Shown here: positions 7,727 to 16,715 of the stretch, one piece after another | Layout of the letters: every line of letters starts with the position of its first letter | Numbering within the stretch: position 1 is the first letter of the stretch | Source: Candidatus Aminicenantota bacterium | Lineage (GTDB): Bacteria; Acidobacteriota; Aminicenantia; Aminicenantales; UBA4085 | Length of the DNA stretch: 64,000 bases | Direction: 5' to 3' | Assembly (NCBI GenBank): GCA_003141555.1 | Contig: PLMN01000005.1 | Location: 124,001 to 188,000, forward strand | Made by a program: the position numbers and the translations under genes | Notes under the pieces: generated by a model | Seen by the model: the letters and a program-made list of their open reading frames with translations, nothing else | The model's database searches: none | Told to the model about the DNA's origin: nothing

Positions 7727-8239
7727 ATGAACCATAGCTCGCCTTATTCCCGGACGCTCGCCGTCCTCCTGATTTCGGGCTTCGCCGCGGCCGCCCTTAC
7801 CGCCGCGCCCACATCCTCCTTCGCGCCCGCTCCCTCCTCCCCCGCCGCCGCGTTCTCCTCGACCGGCCAGACCGTCGCGGTTAAATCCGAGATCGTCTTC
7901 ACGCCGATCCCGAAAGCGGGCAAGAAGTACGACATCGACGCCGACACATACCTCATCTACGAATTCAACGAGAAGCCCAAGATGGGGACGGCCTTCCTGA
8001 AGATCCAGATCTTCAACAGGAAGAGCGATAAGATCACGCCCTTCACGATCTTCGGCCGCTCCGACATGCCCTCGATGCGCGGGGCCCACGACTCGGGGAG
8101 CGTCGAGTTCAAGCTGAACAAGAAAAACGACTACCTCATGCCGGTCAACATCGTCATGCCGGGCGATTGGGAAGTCCGGATCACCATCCAGAAAGACGGC
8201 AAGCCCGTCTATTACGGCAGCATCACCTTTGATGTCTAA
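7727..8239 (+). CDS. Exported YtkA-like domain protein
   Basis: 170 residues. A signal peptide (about 1-27) is followed by a Ser/Pro/Ala-rich linker and a beta-sandwich domain whose end (MPSMRGAH, then LMPVNIVMPGDWEVRITI, final strand YYGSITFDV) matches the YtkA/FixH-like pattern of Met/His-bearing periplasmic proteins often linked to copper or other metal handling. It is the first gene of an operon with an outer-membrane protein, an FMN-binding-like lipoprotein and an ABC transporter. Metal binding is inferred from the Met/His residues and the company it keeps. GGAG lies about 11 nt upstream of the ATG. Confidence 0.6.
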   Translation: MNHSSPYSRTLAVLLISGFAAAALTAAPTSSFAPAPSSPAAAFSSTGQTVAVKSEIVFTPIPKAGKKYDIDADTYLIYEFNEKPKMGTAFLKIQIFNRKSDKITPFTIFGRSDMPSMRGAHDSGSVEFKLNKKNDYLMPVNIVMPGDWEVRITIQKDGKPVYYGSITFDV

Positions 8240-9218
8240 GAAGCTCGCGGCCCTGGTCGGGCTCCTCCTGACCGCGGCCGCTCCCGCCTTGTTTGCCTCG
8301 AGCTACCTGTTCTACGTCGAAGCCCAGGCGCTCGCCGGCTGGTCATCGGCCGCGAAGAAAGCCATCTTCTACTCGATGATGCCGATGGAAACAATGCAGA
8401 AGCCGAGCGTCGGATTCGACTACGTCCAGAAATTCTCGGGCGAGGCGGGCGACATCGCCACGCTGTCCGTCCAGGGCCGCCTGGCCCTCAACACCGAGGG
8501 CGGGACGAGCACGGAAGCCCAGCTTTACAACGCCTTCCTCAAGCTCAAGACGGGCTGGGCCGACGTCTGGGCGGGCCACAACAGGCCGGCGATGGGCCTG
8601 TCCTCCACCCTGGACAACCACGGCACGCTGCTCCAACCGCTGTCCATGTCGGGCTTCGGATTCGACCGCGATTGGGGCGTCGGCCTCGAGCATCAATTCG
8701 CCGACGGCGGCGCCGCCCTCTCCCTGACCGCGGGCTCGGGCATGCCCCTGAAATTCGGCGGCTATCTCCTCGCCGGGCGGGCCGCTCTGGGCGTCCTCAG
8801 CCAGGACAACTTCAGCGCCGGGGCTACGCTCGCCGTCGGCCGCATCTACGACGTGATGGGCTATGACGTCCTTTCGGACAACCCAATGCCCATCCGCCTG
8901 GCCGGCTTCGACGCCTCTTGGGTGAGCGGCGCGTGGGAGAATAGCGCCGAGGTCATGGGCGGAACCCGCGACGGCCGCGGCACGCTGGCCGTCTTCTGGC
9001 GCACGGGGCTCGGACTGCTCGACGAATCGCGGCTGAAAATCGAGCTCCAGCCCGCCGTTTTCTGGAAGAAGGGGGAAGCCAGCGTCCAGGCCGCGGCCGG
9101 GGCGAGCTTCCTGGCGACCTCCGACCTGACGCTGCGGACGATGGCCGCCTACGACGGCGAGACCAAGGACGTCAAGCTCCTCTTTCAAATCTATTATTAC
9201 AAGGGGATCCGGTTCTGA
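8232..9218 (+). CDS. Outer-membrane beta-barrel protein of unknown function
   Basis: About 328 residues: signal peptide (1-20), then alternating amphipathic strands with many aromatic girdle residues (ASYLFYVEAQALAGWSS at the start of the mature part) ending in a typical C-terminal strand LLFQIYYYKGIRF with terminal Phe, the usual Bam recognition signature. No family is recognised. The ATG overlaps the stop of the upstream YtkA-like gene by 8 nt (ATGTCTAA), so the two are coupled. The context suggests it passes the operon's substrate, or an electron carrier or redox ligand, through the outer membrane. Confidence 0.6.
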   Translation: MSKKLAALVGLLLTAAAPALFASSYLFYVEAQALAGWSSAAKKAIFYSMMPMETMQKPSVGFDYVQKFSGEAGDIATLSVQGRLALNTEGGTSTEAQLYNAFLKLKTGWADVWAGHNRPAMGLSSTLDNHGTLLQPLSMSGFGFDRDWGVGLEHQFADGGAALSLTAGSGMPLKFGGYLLAGRAALGVLSQDNFSAGATLAVGRIYDVMGYDVLSDNPMPIRLAGFDASWVSGAWENSAEVMGGTRDGRGTLAVFWRTGLGLLDESRLKIELQPAVFWKKGEASVQAAAGASFLATSDLTLRTMAAYDGETKDVKLLFQIYYYKGIRF

Positions 9219-9241
9219 ATTCCGGAATGCGAGGTGAACCG

Positions 9242-9868
9242 ATGAAATCCGCAACCGCCGCCGCGCTGATCGCCCTCCTGGCCGCCGGCCCGCTCCTGGC
9301 CGCCGTCGGCTGCGACCTCAACGATCCCGACCGTGACGTCAAACGCCTGTTCCCCGAATCCACGGGCTTCAAAACGCTCTACGTCTCGATCTCCCGCCAG
9401 GGCGGCGATGAGATGCTACATCGCGTCGAATCTCGCCTCGGCGACACGTTCAAGGGCCTCTATGAGACCGCCGACGTGCCCTACACGATGTACCAGATCT
9501 TCAAGGGCAAGGACCTCATCGGCTACATCCACGGGGTCAATACGAAAGGCGAATTCGGCGGCATCCAAGTCTTCTTAGCCCTCGACCTCGAGGGCCGCAT
9601 CCGGGGCTTCTACTTCCAGAAGATGACGGGCCCCCACGCCGGCGAGATGCGCGACCCGGCGTTCGGCAAGCAGTTTCTCGGGCTGAGCCTCAACGACTTT
9701 AAGGACTATGACCCCGTCGCCGGGCAAGCCAAACCCGGGAGCCGCGTGGCGGCCATCAAGAACCCGGCGCCCCAGGCGGAGGGGGATTTCAAGGCCGCCC
9801 TCCGCGGGACGAAGAAGAACCTGATCCTGTGCGACGAGTTCCTGATGGGAAACAAATATCTGAAATGA
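9242..9868 (+). CDS. FMN-binding-like lipoprotein
   Basis: 208 residues. The N-terminal hydrophobic segment ends in AAVGC, an acceptable though imperfect lipobox. The mature part contains a pattern close to the FMN-binding domain of RnfG/NqrC (GYIHGVNTKGEFGGIQVFLALD, then FYFQKMTGPHAGEM), with GGI and the following hydrophobic strand in place; the Thr used for covalent FMN in RnfG (S(T)GAT type) is not obvious. A periplasmic flavin or ligand-binding role serving the adjacent ABC transporter is inference. GAGGTGA lies just upstream of the ATG at 9242; an earlier ATG at 9227 lacks a site. Confidence 0.6.
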   Translation: MKSATAAALIALLAAGPLLAAVGCDLNDPDRDVKRLFPESTGFKTLYVSISRQGGDEMLHRVESRLGDTFKGLYETADVPYTMYQIFKGKDLIGYIHGVNTKGEFGGIQVFLALDLEGRIRGFYFQKMTGPHAGEMRDPAFGKQFLGLSLNDFKDYDPVAGQAKPGSRVAAIKNPAPQAEGDFKAALRGTKKNLILCDEFLMGNKYLK

Positions 9869-9926
9869 CGGGAGGGGGGCGGCCCGCGGCGGCAGGCCGC
9901 GTCGATCCCCTCTCCGGGAGATGAAT

Positions 9927-11126
9927 ATGGCCAAGAAGATCAACATCTATCAGGTCGCGACGAAGAACCTGCTCCGCAAGAAAACGCGCACCGCGCTGAC
10001 CATCCTGGGAATCGCCCTGTCGGCCTGGGTTCTCATCAGCCTCCTGGGCTTCAACCGCGGCTACGAGGCGGCCCTGAACAAGGACATCGACAACATGGGC
10101 TTCCAGGTCCTGGTCACGGCCAAGGGCTGCCCTTACGAAGCCGCCACCCTCATGCTCAAGGGCGGCACGGGGCTGCGCTACATGAAGGAATCGATCCTGG
10201 CCGACATCCTCAAGCATCCCGAGGTCGAGCGCCTGACGCCTCAGCTCATGGCCGCGATCTTCGACCCCAACAAGGGCGAGAGCGGCGGGATCAACGCCTA
10301 CCTCGGCGTGGAGCCGACGACGTTCCCGGCCATGAAGTCCTACCTGAAATTCAAGCAGGGCGCCTGGTTCACCGACCCCAACGCCCTCGAGGCCGTGGTC
10401 GGCTACGAGGCGGCCGAGCTCGAGCAGCGCGAAGTCGGCGACAAGCTCCTCATCCCGGAGAAAAACGTGGAGATCAAAGTCGTCGGGATCCTGGCCCGGT
10501 CGGGAACCGCGGACGACGGAACGATCTTCCTCCCGCTCAAGACCGTCCAGAAGATCTTCGACAAGCCGGGCCTGATCACGGCCGCCGGCATCAAGGTCCG
10601 CAAGGACGCCAACATGGCCGAGCTCGAGAACAAGCTCTACGACCTGCCCGACGTCCAGGTCGTCTCCATGGCCCAGGTCAAGAGCACGATCATGAGCCTG
10701 GTCTCCACGGCCAAGGTCATGGTCTTCTCCATCGCCCTGATCGCCATCCTGATCGCCATGCTGGGGGTCATCAACACGATCCTGATGTCCGTCCTGGAGC
10801 GCTACCAGGAGATCGGGATCATCAAGAGCATGGGGGCCATGCCCTGGGACGTGTTCCGTATGATCTGGACCGAGACCGTCATCCTCTGCCTCCTCGGCGG
10901 CGCGACCGGCATCGGAATCGCCTTCGCCCTGTCCAAGATCACGGACTACCTCATCCGCCGCCTCCTCCCCTATACCCCGACGGGCAGCCTGATCGCCATC
11001 GACGGGAACCTCGGGCTGATCACGCTCGGGGTCGTGATGGGCATCGGCCTGGTGAGCGGGATCTATCCCGCCTGGCGCGCGGCCCGCGTCCGGCCCCTCG
11101 AATCCATCCGCAGCGAAGGAGACTGA
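9927..11126 (+). CDS. ABC transporter permease, MacB/FtsX family
   Basis: 399 residues. Topology is that of MacB/LolC/FtsX: one N-terminal helix (about residues 22-45, after KKTRTALTILGIALSA), a large periplasmic domain (about 45-270), then three helices, with YQEIGIIKSMGA between helices 2 and 3 and PLESIR at the end. Such permeases do mechanotransmission or lipoprotein/peptide export rather than ordinary substrate passage. The ATG at 9927 has GGGAG 7 nt upstream; the ATG at 9921 is less favourable. It is followed after 1 nt by its ATPase. Confidence 0.87.
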   Translation: MAKKINIYQVATKNLLRKKTRTALTILGIALSAWVLISLLGFNRGYEAALNKDIDNMGFQVLVTAKGCPYEAATLMLKGGTGLRYMKESILADILKHPEVERLTPQLMAAIFDPNKGESGGINAYLGVEPTTFPAMKSYLKFKQGAWFTDPNALEAVVGYEAAELEQREVGDKLLIPEKNVEIKVVGILARSGTADDGTIFLPLKTVQKIFDKPGLITAAGIKVRKDANMAELENKLYDLPDVQVVSMAQVKSTIMSLVSTAKVMVFSIALIAILIAMLGVINTILMSVLERYQEIGIIKSMGAMPWDVFRMIWTETVILCLLGGATGIGIAFALSKITDYLIRRLLPYTPTGSLIAIDGNLGLITLGVVMGIGLVSGIYPAWRAARVRPLESIRSEGD

Positions 11127-11127
11127 C

Positions 11128-11838
11128 ATGACGCCCGCCGCTCCCAATGCCCCCGATACGCCGAACGCCCTTGACGCTCTGAATCTGAGGAAAGTCTACA
11201 AGCGCGGCGCGGAGGAGATCGTCGCCGTCGACGATGTATCCCTCCACGTCAAGCGCGGGGAGTTCGTATCCTTTATCGGCCCGTCCGGGTCGGGGAAGAC
11301 CACCCTGATCAACATCCTCGGCTGCCTGGACAACGCCACATCCGGCAGCCTCGAGCTCGGAGGCCGGACGGTGTTCTCCGCCGACAAATGCCTGTCCGAA
11401 AGCGATCTGACCAGGATCCGCCGCCAGGTCTTCGGCTACATCTTCCAGAAGTTCTACCTCGTCCCGACGCTGACGGTGTACGAGAACGTCATCCTGCCCT
11501 TCGCCTTCTTCAAGAAGCCCGAGGCCGAGGCCGATCCCATGGGGATCCTGAAATTCCTGGGCCTCGACAAGCGGACCAACCACCGGCCCTCCGAGCTTTC
11601 GGGCGGCGAGATGCAGCGCGTGGCCATCGCCCGCTCACTCATCAACAAGCCGGAAATCCTGCTGGCCGACGAGCCGACGGGAAACCTCGACACCAAGCGG
11701 AGCGAGGAGATCGGCCAAATATTGAAGTCGCTCAACGAGAAGGAGGGGTTGACCGTCCTGCTCGTGACCCACAATCCGTCGCTGGCCAGGATCGCCGGCC
11801 GGACGATCAGCCTGATCGACGGCCGGATCGCGGGGTAG
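11128..11838 (+). CDS. ABC transporter ATPase, MacB/LolD family
   Basis: 236 residues. Walker A GPSGSGKTT (about 50-58), Q-loop FQKFYLVPTLTVYEN, signature LSGGEMQRVAIARSL and Walker B ILLADEPTGNLD are intact. These are the typical sequences of the LolD/MacB subfamily, which pairs with the MacB/FtsX permease encoded immediately upstream. The short Pro/Ala/Asn-rich N terminus (about 15 residues) is unusual and not part of the fold. Its 3' end overlaps, tail to tail, the last 32 nt of the acetyltransferase gene on the other strand. Confidence 0.9.
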   Translation: MTPAAPNAPDTPNALDALNLRKVYKRGAEEIVAVDDVSLHVKRGEFVSFIGPSGSGKTTLINILGCLDNATSGSLELGGRTVFSADKCLSESDLTRIRRQVFGYIFQKFYLVPTLTVYENVILPFAFFKKPEAEADPMGILKFLGLDKRTNHRPSELSGGEMQRVAIARSLINKPEILLADEPTGNLDTKRSEEIGQILKSLNEKEGLTVLLVTHNPSLARIAGRTISLIDGRIAG

Positions 11839-12634
11839 AATCCTTCGGAGGGCATTCGTCCGGGAATCTATTCTTCATGAGGTTCTCGAATCTTGTCCGG
11901 CTGATGGGATGATGACTGATGACTTCGCCGTCGTAAATAATGCAGAAAGTTCCAAATCCGCACGGGACATTCTGAACGGAGATCGCGTCTTTCAGATCAA
12001 TTAACTCGGCGCGAATTTTCATTTTTCCCCTAGCGGTTTCCAAGATTGCATTGACATTCTTCACGGAATACGGGCATTGGGCCGAGCGCAGGATCGTCAG
12101 GCCTTTTCCGTACTCCTCCTCATTCACGGCGATCTTCCTGAATTTCGGATCTTCGGCGCCTTCTTCGAATTTAAGAGCCAGCAATTCAAAATCAGGGTCC
12201 ATGGCCTCGACAATTCGGAATCCTTTCTTCAGGAAAATCGAATTGTGGACCATGAATGGGCCTTTTCTCGTCACCACGGCCACGCCTTGAAATCGTCCGA
12301 TTCGGGCGTCTTTCAGGCATTCATCGATGAGCCTCGAGCCGTACCCTTTGCCTTTGAATTCCTTTTGATATCCGGAAAAGACGCATTGGATGAACATGTA
12401 CCGGTCCGCATCCACGGGGCGATGGGCGTATTTTCCGGGGAGGTACTCGATCGTCCCCTGGCACTCCCCTTCTTGAGAAATCACGGCTTTTATCCGAAGG
12501 CCTTTTTTATAGTATTTCTTGAACCAAGCTATCTTGTTTTTGAGCCCTTCGTTCTTTTCAATGTCTTTGTAGCCGCAAACCCCATAATCAGAAATATTCC
12601 CGGGAGTTAAATCGATGATTTCTATTTCAGCCAT
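11807..12634 (-). CDS. GNAT acetyltransferase with C-terminal YoaP-like domain
   Basis: 275 residues. An N-terminal GNAT domain (about 1-150) has the acetyl-CoA loop KGKGYGSRLIDECLKDA. The C-terminal half (about 165-260) fits the YoaP-like, thioredoxin-related extension: a Cys in AQCPYS and the segment VPCGFGTFCIIYDGEVISHHP. The acceptor substrate is unknown. The gene is visibly richer in A and T, and in Lys, Ile and Asn codons, than all its neighbours, suggesting recent acquisition. It ends inside the 3' end of the convergent ABC ATPase gene (32-nt overlap), so its last residues, rich in Arg, Ser and Pro, may be read-through into foreign-frame DNA after insertion. Confidence 0.82.
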   Translation of the reverse strand: MAEIEIIDLTPGNISDYGVCGYKDIEKNEGLKNKIAWFKKYYKKGLRIKAVISQEGECQGTIEYLPGKYAHRPVDADRYMFIQCVFSGYQKEFKGKGYGSRLIDECLKDARIGRFQGVAVVTRKGPFMVHNSIFLKKGFRIVEAMDPDFELLALKFEEGAEDPKFRKIAVNEEEYGKGLTILRSAQCPYSVKNVNAILETARGKMKIRAELIDLKDAISVQNVPCGFGTFCIIYDGEVISHHPISRTRFENLMKNRFPDECPPKDSTPRSGRRSG

Positions 12635-12688
12635 CTCTCAAGTCCCCGGCTCAGCGGATAGCATGCGGCATGATCCGAAGAGCTCCGC

Positions 12689-14377
12689 TCACTCGAGAAT
12701 CCTGTAATACTTGAAAACGGGATAGACGACGCTCTTTTTATCGGCCCCGGCCTCCTTGAAGAACCGGTCGAAAACGCCCGAGCCGACGAAGCCGTCCGCG
12801 GCCTGCGGCTCGAGATAATAGAAGGCGGCGTTGGCCATGGGCTGGGCCAGGTCCACCCGATATGTCCCGGCCGGGAACTCCTTGAGCGGCGATTTCGCGA
12901 AGCCGCCCTCGAGCTTGACCGTGGCGTCGCCGAAGGTCCTCTTCTGCCCGACCTTGGCGATTACGAATTCCTCGCCCGACGCCCGGACCGGCCCGGCCAG
13001 GACCTCGACCTTGATATTGTGGATCCGAAGCTTGTCGGCGATGTCATCGAATTCGGCGGGAATCAGGTAGCCGCGCGGCATCGTCGCCTCCGCCGTGCCG
13101 ACGACGCGCGTCATGTCCTCGACGCCGCGGATGACCTCGGGCGCTTCGAGCATGTGGGGCGCGATCTTCCCGCGCACGCTTGTGCCGGGAATGAGCTCCG
13201 AGGCGTTCCGCTTCTGGTAGCCTAGGACATCGATCTTGCCCCGGGACTCGTATTTGCCCCCCAGGAAATTCTTGAGCTCTCCGGTCTCGGCCTTGGCTTT
13301 CACGGCCTCGACGACCTCGCGGTCCGCGGCTCGGCAGACGTCCTGCATCTCCCGGCCGTGCGCGGCCGCGAATTCCAGGACCTCGGCGATGAGGGCATAA
13401 TGGGCGTAGATCCGGCGCTCAAAGGACTCATGGCCCGGCGTCTCGGCCAGGATCGACATCCGGTTGCGCAGGCCGTAGGCGTTCGCCACGAATTTCGCCT
13501 CGTTGGTGTAGATCGCGGCGTCGGGGCTCCAGGTCGTCGGCGGCCACTTGGCGTCGAAGCCGGCGTGGGTAAAGACCTCGAGGCCGAAGTCCTTCCGGAT
13601 CGTTTCCCGGACCGCCGGGAAGAGCTTGTCGAAGACGTAGTCGCGCGGCCCGGGGCTCGCGGCCGGGACGGTGCAGGCGGCGTATACGATCGCGTAGCCG
13701 TGCTGGACGCGGCCCATCATGTGGCCGTCGTAGATCAGGACCGGGTCCCAGCGGTTGAAGACGCTCCGGTAGAGCCCGGCCACCTCGACCGTATCGACCC
13801 GGACCGCGTCGCGATTGAGGTTCAGGTTCTGGGAATTATTGCCCGACCCGACGAGATGGGGCGTGCCTTCGTTGAAATTCAGGCCATCGTTGCCGTCGAC
13901 GTTGAAGTTCGGGCAGACGATGATGATCAGATTGTCGAGCAGGCGCTTCATCCGGCCGAACAGGATCTCGCGGATGAGCATCAGGAGCGCTTCCTTGGCT
14001 TCGGGCTCGTAGGGATGGATGTTCCCCTCGAGATAGACGACCGTCTTCCCGGACTTGGCCGCCTCCTCGGGCGTCGCGACGCGGGGGTTGGCCAGGACGG
14101 CCACCGGGCAGCTCCGGCGGAGCGGGCTCGTGAACATGCTGAACACGGCCACGTTCTCGCTCGACCAGCGGAGCATATCGATGAATTCCAGGACCTCGTT
14201 GGACGACGCGGTCCGGACGAAGCCCGACTTCTCCGGGACGGTCTGGAGCTTCGCCGGCCAGGACCCGTTCCAGCCCTTGGGAAAGGAATCGCCCCAGTAG
14301 ATCTTCTGGGGAGCGGAAGCGCCCACGGCGAGGACGGGGGCAAGGAGCGCGAGAGCGACGAGGCGCGTTATTCTCAT
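12689..14377 (-). CDS. Exported M14-family zinc carboxypeptidase
   Basis: 562 residues with a signal peptide (1-22). The M14 pattern is visible: zinc ligands in GNIHPYEPEAKEA (H..E, about residues 119-122) and YDGHMMG (third ligand, about 218), the substrate-binding NLNRDA (about 187), and a candidate catalytic Glu in the later AETPGHES segment. The C-terminal 200 residues form a separate, probably beta-rich domain. It should trim C-terminal residues from peptides in the periplasm or outside the cell. The start is the ATG at 14377, with AAGGAG 8 nt upstream. The 101-bp gap to the upstream HEAT-protein gene leaves operon membership open. Confidence 0.85.
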   Translation of the reverse strand: MRITRLVALALLAPVLAVGASAPQKIYWGDSFPKGWNGSWPAKLQTVPEKSGFVRTASSNEVLEFIDMLRWSSENVAVFSMFTSPLRRSCPVAVLANPRVATPEEAAKSGKTVVYLEGNIHPYEPEAKEALLMLIREILFGRMKRLLDNLIIIVCPNFNVDGNDGLNFNEGTPHLVGSGNNSQNLNLNRDAVRVDTVEVAGLYRSVFNRWDPVLIYDGHMMGRVQHGYAIVYAACTVPAASPGPRDYVFDKLFPAVRETIRKDFGLEVFTHAGFDAKWPPTTWSPDAAIYTNEAKFVANAYGLRNRMSILAETPGHESFERRIYAHYALIAEVLEFAAAHGREMQDVCRAADREVVEAVKAKAETGELKNFLGGKYESRGKIDVLGYQKRNASELIPGTSVRGKIAPHMLEAPEVIRGVEDMTRVVGTAEATMPRGYLIPAEFDDIADKLRIHNIKVEVLAGPVRASGEEFVIAKVGQKRTFGDATVKLEGGFAKSPLKEFPAGTYRVDLAQPMANAAFYYLEPQAADGFVGSGVFDRFFKEAGADKKSVVYPVFKYYRILE

Positions 14378-14478
14378 AAGTCGGTCTCCTTGGGGAGGAT
14401 GAGGAGACTTTAGGAGCGATGGCCTGCCTCTGTCAAGCCGGGTCCGTGCGGCGGCGCCTCGCCGGCCGCCATGCGGTT

Positions 14479-15447
14479 TCAGCGCGCGCCCTTGATGATG
14501 TCGACCAGCGCCTTCGACGCGGCGGGAGTGTGGAAATTTCCCAACGCCTCGATCGCCTCCACCCGGATCTTCGTCTCGCGCCCGTGGAGGGCGAGATCGA
14601 CCAGCGCCTCGAACGCCGCCGGCAGCTCCATCTCGGCCAATCCGGAGACGGCCCCCTTGCGGACTTCGAGCGAGGCGTCCGTCCGCGCCGTACGCTTCAG
14701 GATGTCCAACGCCCGGGCGTCGGGCTGGTCGCCGAGGAGCTCGGCCGCGTCGGCCCGGAGCTTATCGGGCTCGCGGCCGTTGAGGACGCGCTCAAGAAAC
14801 GGGACGACGACGTCGGCCTTCCGGTGAAGGGCGACGACCTCGACCACGGCTTCGCGGAGCTCGAGGGGCGCGTCCGGACCGTAGAATCCCGCGAGAAGGC
14901 CCAGGCTGTCGTCATCCGAGGCCGGGCCCAGCCAGTACACGGGAAGCTCGTCGAACGAGATCCCATACGACAGCGTGCAGACGGAAATGGATCGGGGGCG
15001 TTTCGCGCCGGGCGGCCCGAACCGCAGGAGGACGGCAAGCTCGCGCGCGACGTTCCTCTCGGCGACGTGGCCGGCGGCGGCTGACGGCGCCCGTTCCGCC
15101 CGGACAACCGCCGCGCCGTCGGTCGAAATCCGCTTCTCGGCCGCGGGGCGGCGGCCGTAGATGAGCTCTTCGAGGGAGGGCTGCGTCGAGGTGAACGCGA
15201 CGTTCACGCCCATCTGGGAGTGTTCTCCCATCTCGCGCCGGATGCCGAATCCGACCCAGAACCCCTTCCCGGCGCCCGCCTTCGCGGCCTCACCCAGCGC
15301 CCAATCCAAGCGGCCGGAAAGCGGGCCGCTCGGCGCGGGATGACGGACGATGGAGGCGGCGGCGGGCAGCGGTGCGCGCCCCGCCAGGGCCATCAGGGCC
15401 AGGGCGAGCGCGCCGCCGGCAAGCCATAGAAACCTGCGCGGGGACAT
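14479..15447 (-). CDS. Exported HEAT-repeat protein
   Basis: 322 residues. A signal peptide or N-terminal anchor (about 8-30) is followed by a central beta-rich part and, in the C-terminal half (about 170-322), by three to four HEAT-like helical repeats (for example DALDILKRTARTDASLEVRK and AFEALVDLALHGRETKIRVE). These make a scaffold for protein-protein contacts. It is the last gene of an operon with an ECF sigma factor, an anti-sigma factor and a larger HEAT protein, and starts 11 nt after that gene behind GAGGAGC. Function unknown; a role in sensing or assembly linked to the sigma system is inference. Confidence 0.7.
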   Translation of the reverse strand: MSPRRFLWLAGGALALALMALAGRAPLPAAASIVRHPAPSGPLSGRLDWALGEAAKAGAGKGFWVGFGIRREMGEHSQMGVNVAFTSTQPSLEELIYGRRPAAEKRISTDGAAVVRAERAPSAAAGHVAERNVARELAVLLRFGPPGAKRPRSISVCTLSYGISFDELPVYWLGPASDDDSLGLLAGFYGPDAPLELREAVVEVVALHRKADVVVPFLERVLNGREPDKLRADAAELLGDQPDARALDILKRTARTDASLEVRKGAVSGLAEMELPAAFEALVDLALHGRETKIRVEAIEALGNFHTPAASKALVDIIKGAR

Positions 15448-15458
15448 GATCGAGCTCC

Positions 15459-16700
15459 TCAGCGGTCCGCGCCGTCCTTGATCTTGGTTTTCAGGATCTC
15501 AATCAGCGCCTCGCGCGCCTTCGGGGTTCCGATGTCCCCCAAGGCGGAGACGGCGGCCGTCCGGACCTCGACATCGGGATCCTTCCTGGCCGTATCCAGG
15601 AGGACCGCGACGGCCTCGTCGCTCTTCGCATCACCCAGCAGCTCAACGATCTTCTTCCGCATCTCGGCTTCCTTCTCATCCTTGAGCAGCGGCGCGAGCG
15701 TCTTGACTGCGTCCTTCTCTTTCTTGTCGATCAGCGTCTCCAGGGCGGACTGCCTGATCTCGGGACGCTTCGAGTCCTTGAAAGCCTGGAGAAGGGCGTC
15801 GGTCCAGGCCGCCCCTTCTCCGTTCCCCAGGGCTTCGACCGCCGCCCTGGCGATCTCCTCGCTCGGGACTTCGAGGGCGGTCTGCTTGAGGAAGGGGATG
15901 ACGGACGCGTTCCCCGTCTGCCCGAGGGCCTCGAGGGCGCGGCGGCGGTTCTCCAGGCTCGGTCCCTTCGCTACGATGTCTTTCAGAATCCGGACCGCCT
16001 CGGGCGTCTTCTTTTCGGCGATCCCGTCGAGGGCCTTCTCCCGGACGTCGGGAGAAGGATCCTTTACCGCGATCTCGGCCAGCTTCTGGATGGCCCGGGG
16101 CGATTCGAAGTCCCCGAGAATCTCCGCGATCCGGGCCCGCAGGCGCGAGATCTTGCTCTGGTCGTAGAGCTCGATCATCGTCTGGAGCGCGCCCTCCCCC
16201 CCGCTTTCCCGGAGGGCATAGAGCGCGGCCACGGTGACCTCGTCCTCGGTCGATTTCTCCAGGGACTTGATGACCGCTTCATAATCCCCATGGCCGCGCC
16301 CGGCATGGCGGCCGAGCCGGATCATGTTCGTCCGGGCCTCGTCGGCCCAGTCGCTCTGGGGATAGAGCTTGACGAACTCCTCGTAGGCCTTGAAGGCCTT
16401 CTCCGGATCGTCGCCGTTCTGGTCCAGGATGTAGCATTTCCAATAGCGCGCGTCCACGACCCAGGGGCTCTTGGGATTGGCCTGGATGAACGCATCAAGA
16501 GCCTTGTCGGCCTGCTCCCACTTCTCGTCGAGGACGAGGAGGTAGGCGGCCTGGTATTGCTTAGCGTCCGGGGCCTGGTCCTCCGGCCCCGGCGCCTGCA
16601 GCGGCAGCGGTCGAGAAGCCGGGCGCGGAACGGCCGGGAGGGCGATGGCGGCCAAAGCCAGGAAGAGGATGATTCCAAAGGAAAGAGGGCGGATTTTCAT
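15459..16700 (-). CDS. Exported protein with TPR-like and HEAT repeats
   Basis: 413 residues: signal peptide (1-27); a TPR-like region (about 45-140; AYLLVLDEKWEQADKALD, then AFKAYEEFVKLYPQSDWADE), which resembles YbgF/BamD-type tetratricopeptides; then about seven HEAT-like repeats (140-413) with recurring E-x-L-x-D-x-x-x-P/S-x-x-V phrases. It is expected to be a periplasmic scaffold. Third gene of the sigma/anti-sigma operon, 15 nt after the anti-sigma gene. It shares the HEAT architecture with the next protein, so the two may be diverged partners. Confidence 0.72.
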   Translation of the reverse strand: MKIRPLSFGIILFLALAAIALPAVPRPASRPLPLQAPGPEDQAPDAKQYQAAYLLVLDEKWEQADKALDAFIQANPKSPWVVDARYWKCYILDQNGDDPEKAFKAYEEFVKLYPQSDWADEARTNMIRLGRHAGRGHGDYEAVIKSLEKSTEDEVTVAALYALRESGGEGALQTMIELYDQSKISRLRARIAEILGDFESPRAIQKLAEIAVKDPSPDVREKALDGIAEKKTPEAVRILKDIVAKGPSLENRRRALEALGQTGNASVIPFLKQTALEVPSEEIARAAVEALGNGEGAAWTDALLQAFKDSKRPEIRQSALETLIDKKEKDAVKTLAPLLKDEKEAEMRKKIVELLGDAKSDEAVAVLLDTARKDPDVEVRTAAVSALGDIGTPKAREALIEILKTKIKDGADR

Positions 16701-16715
16701 GGGGTGACTCCTTGT

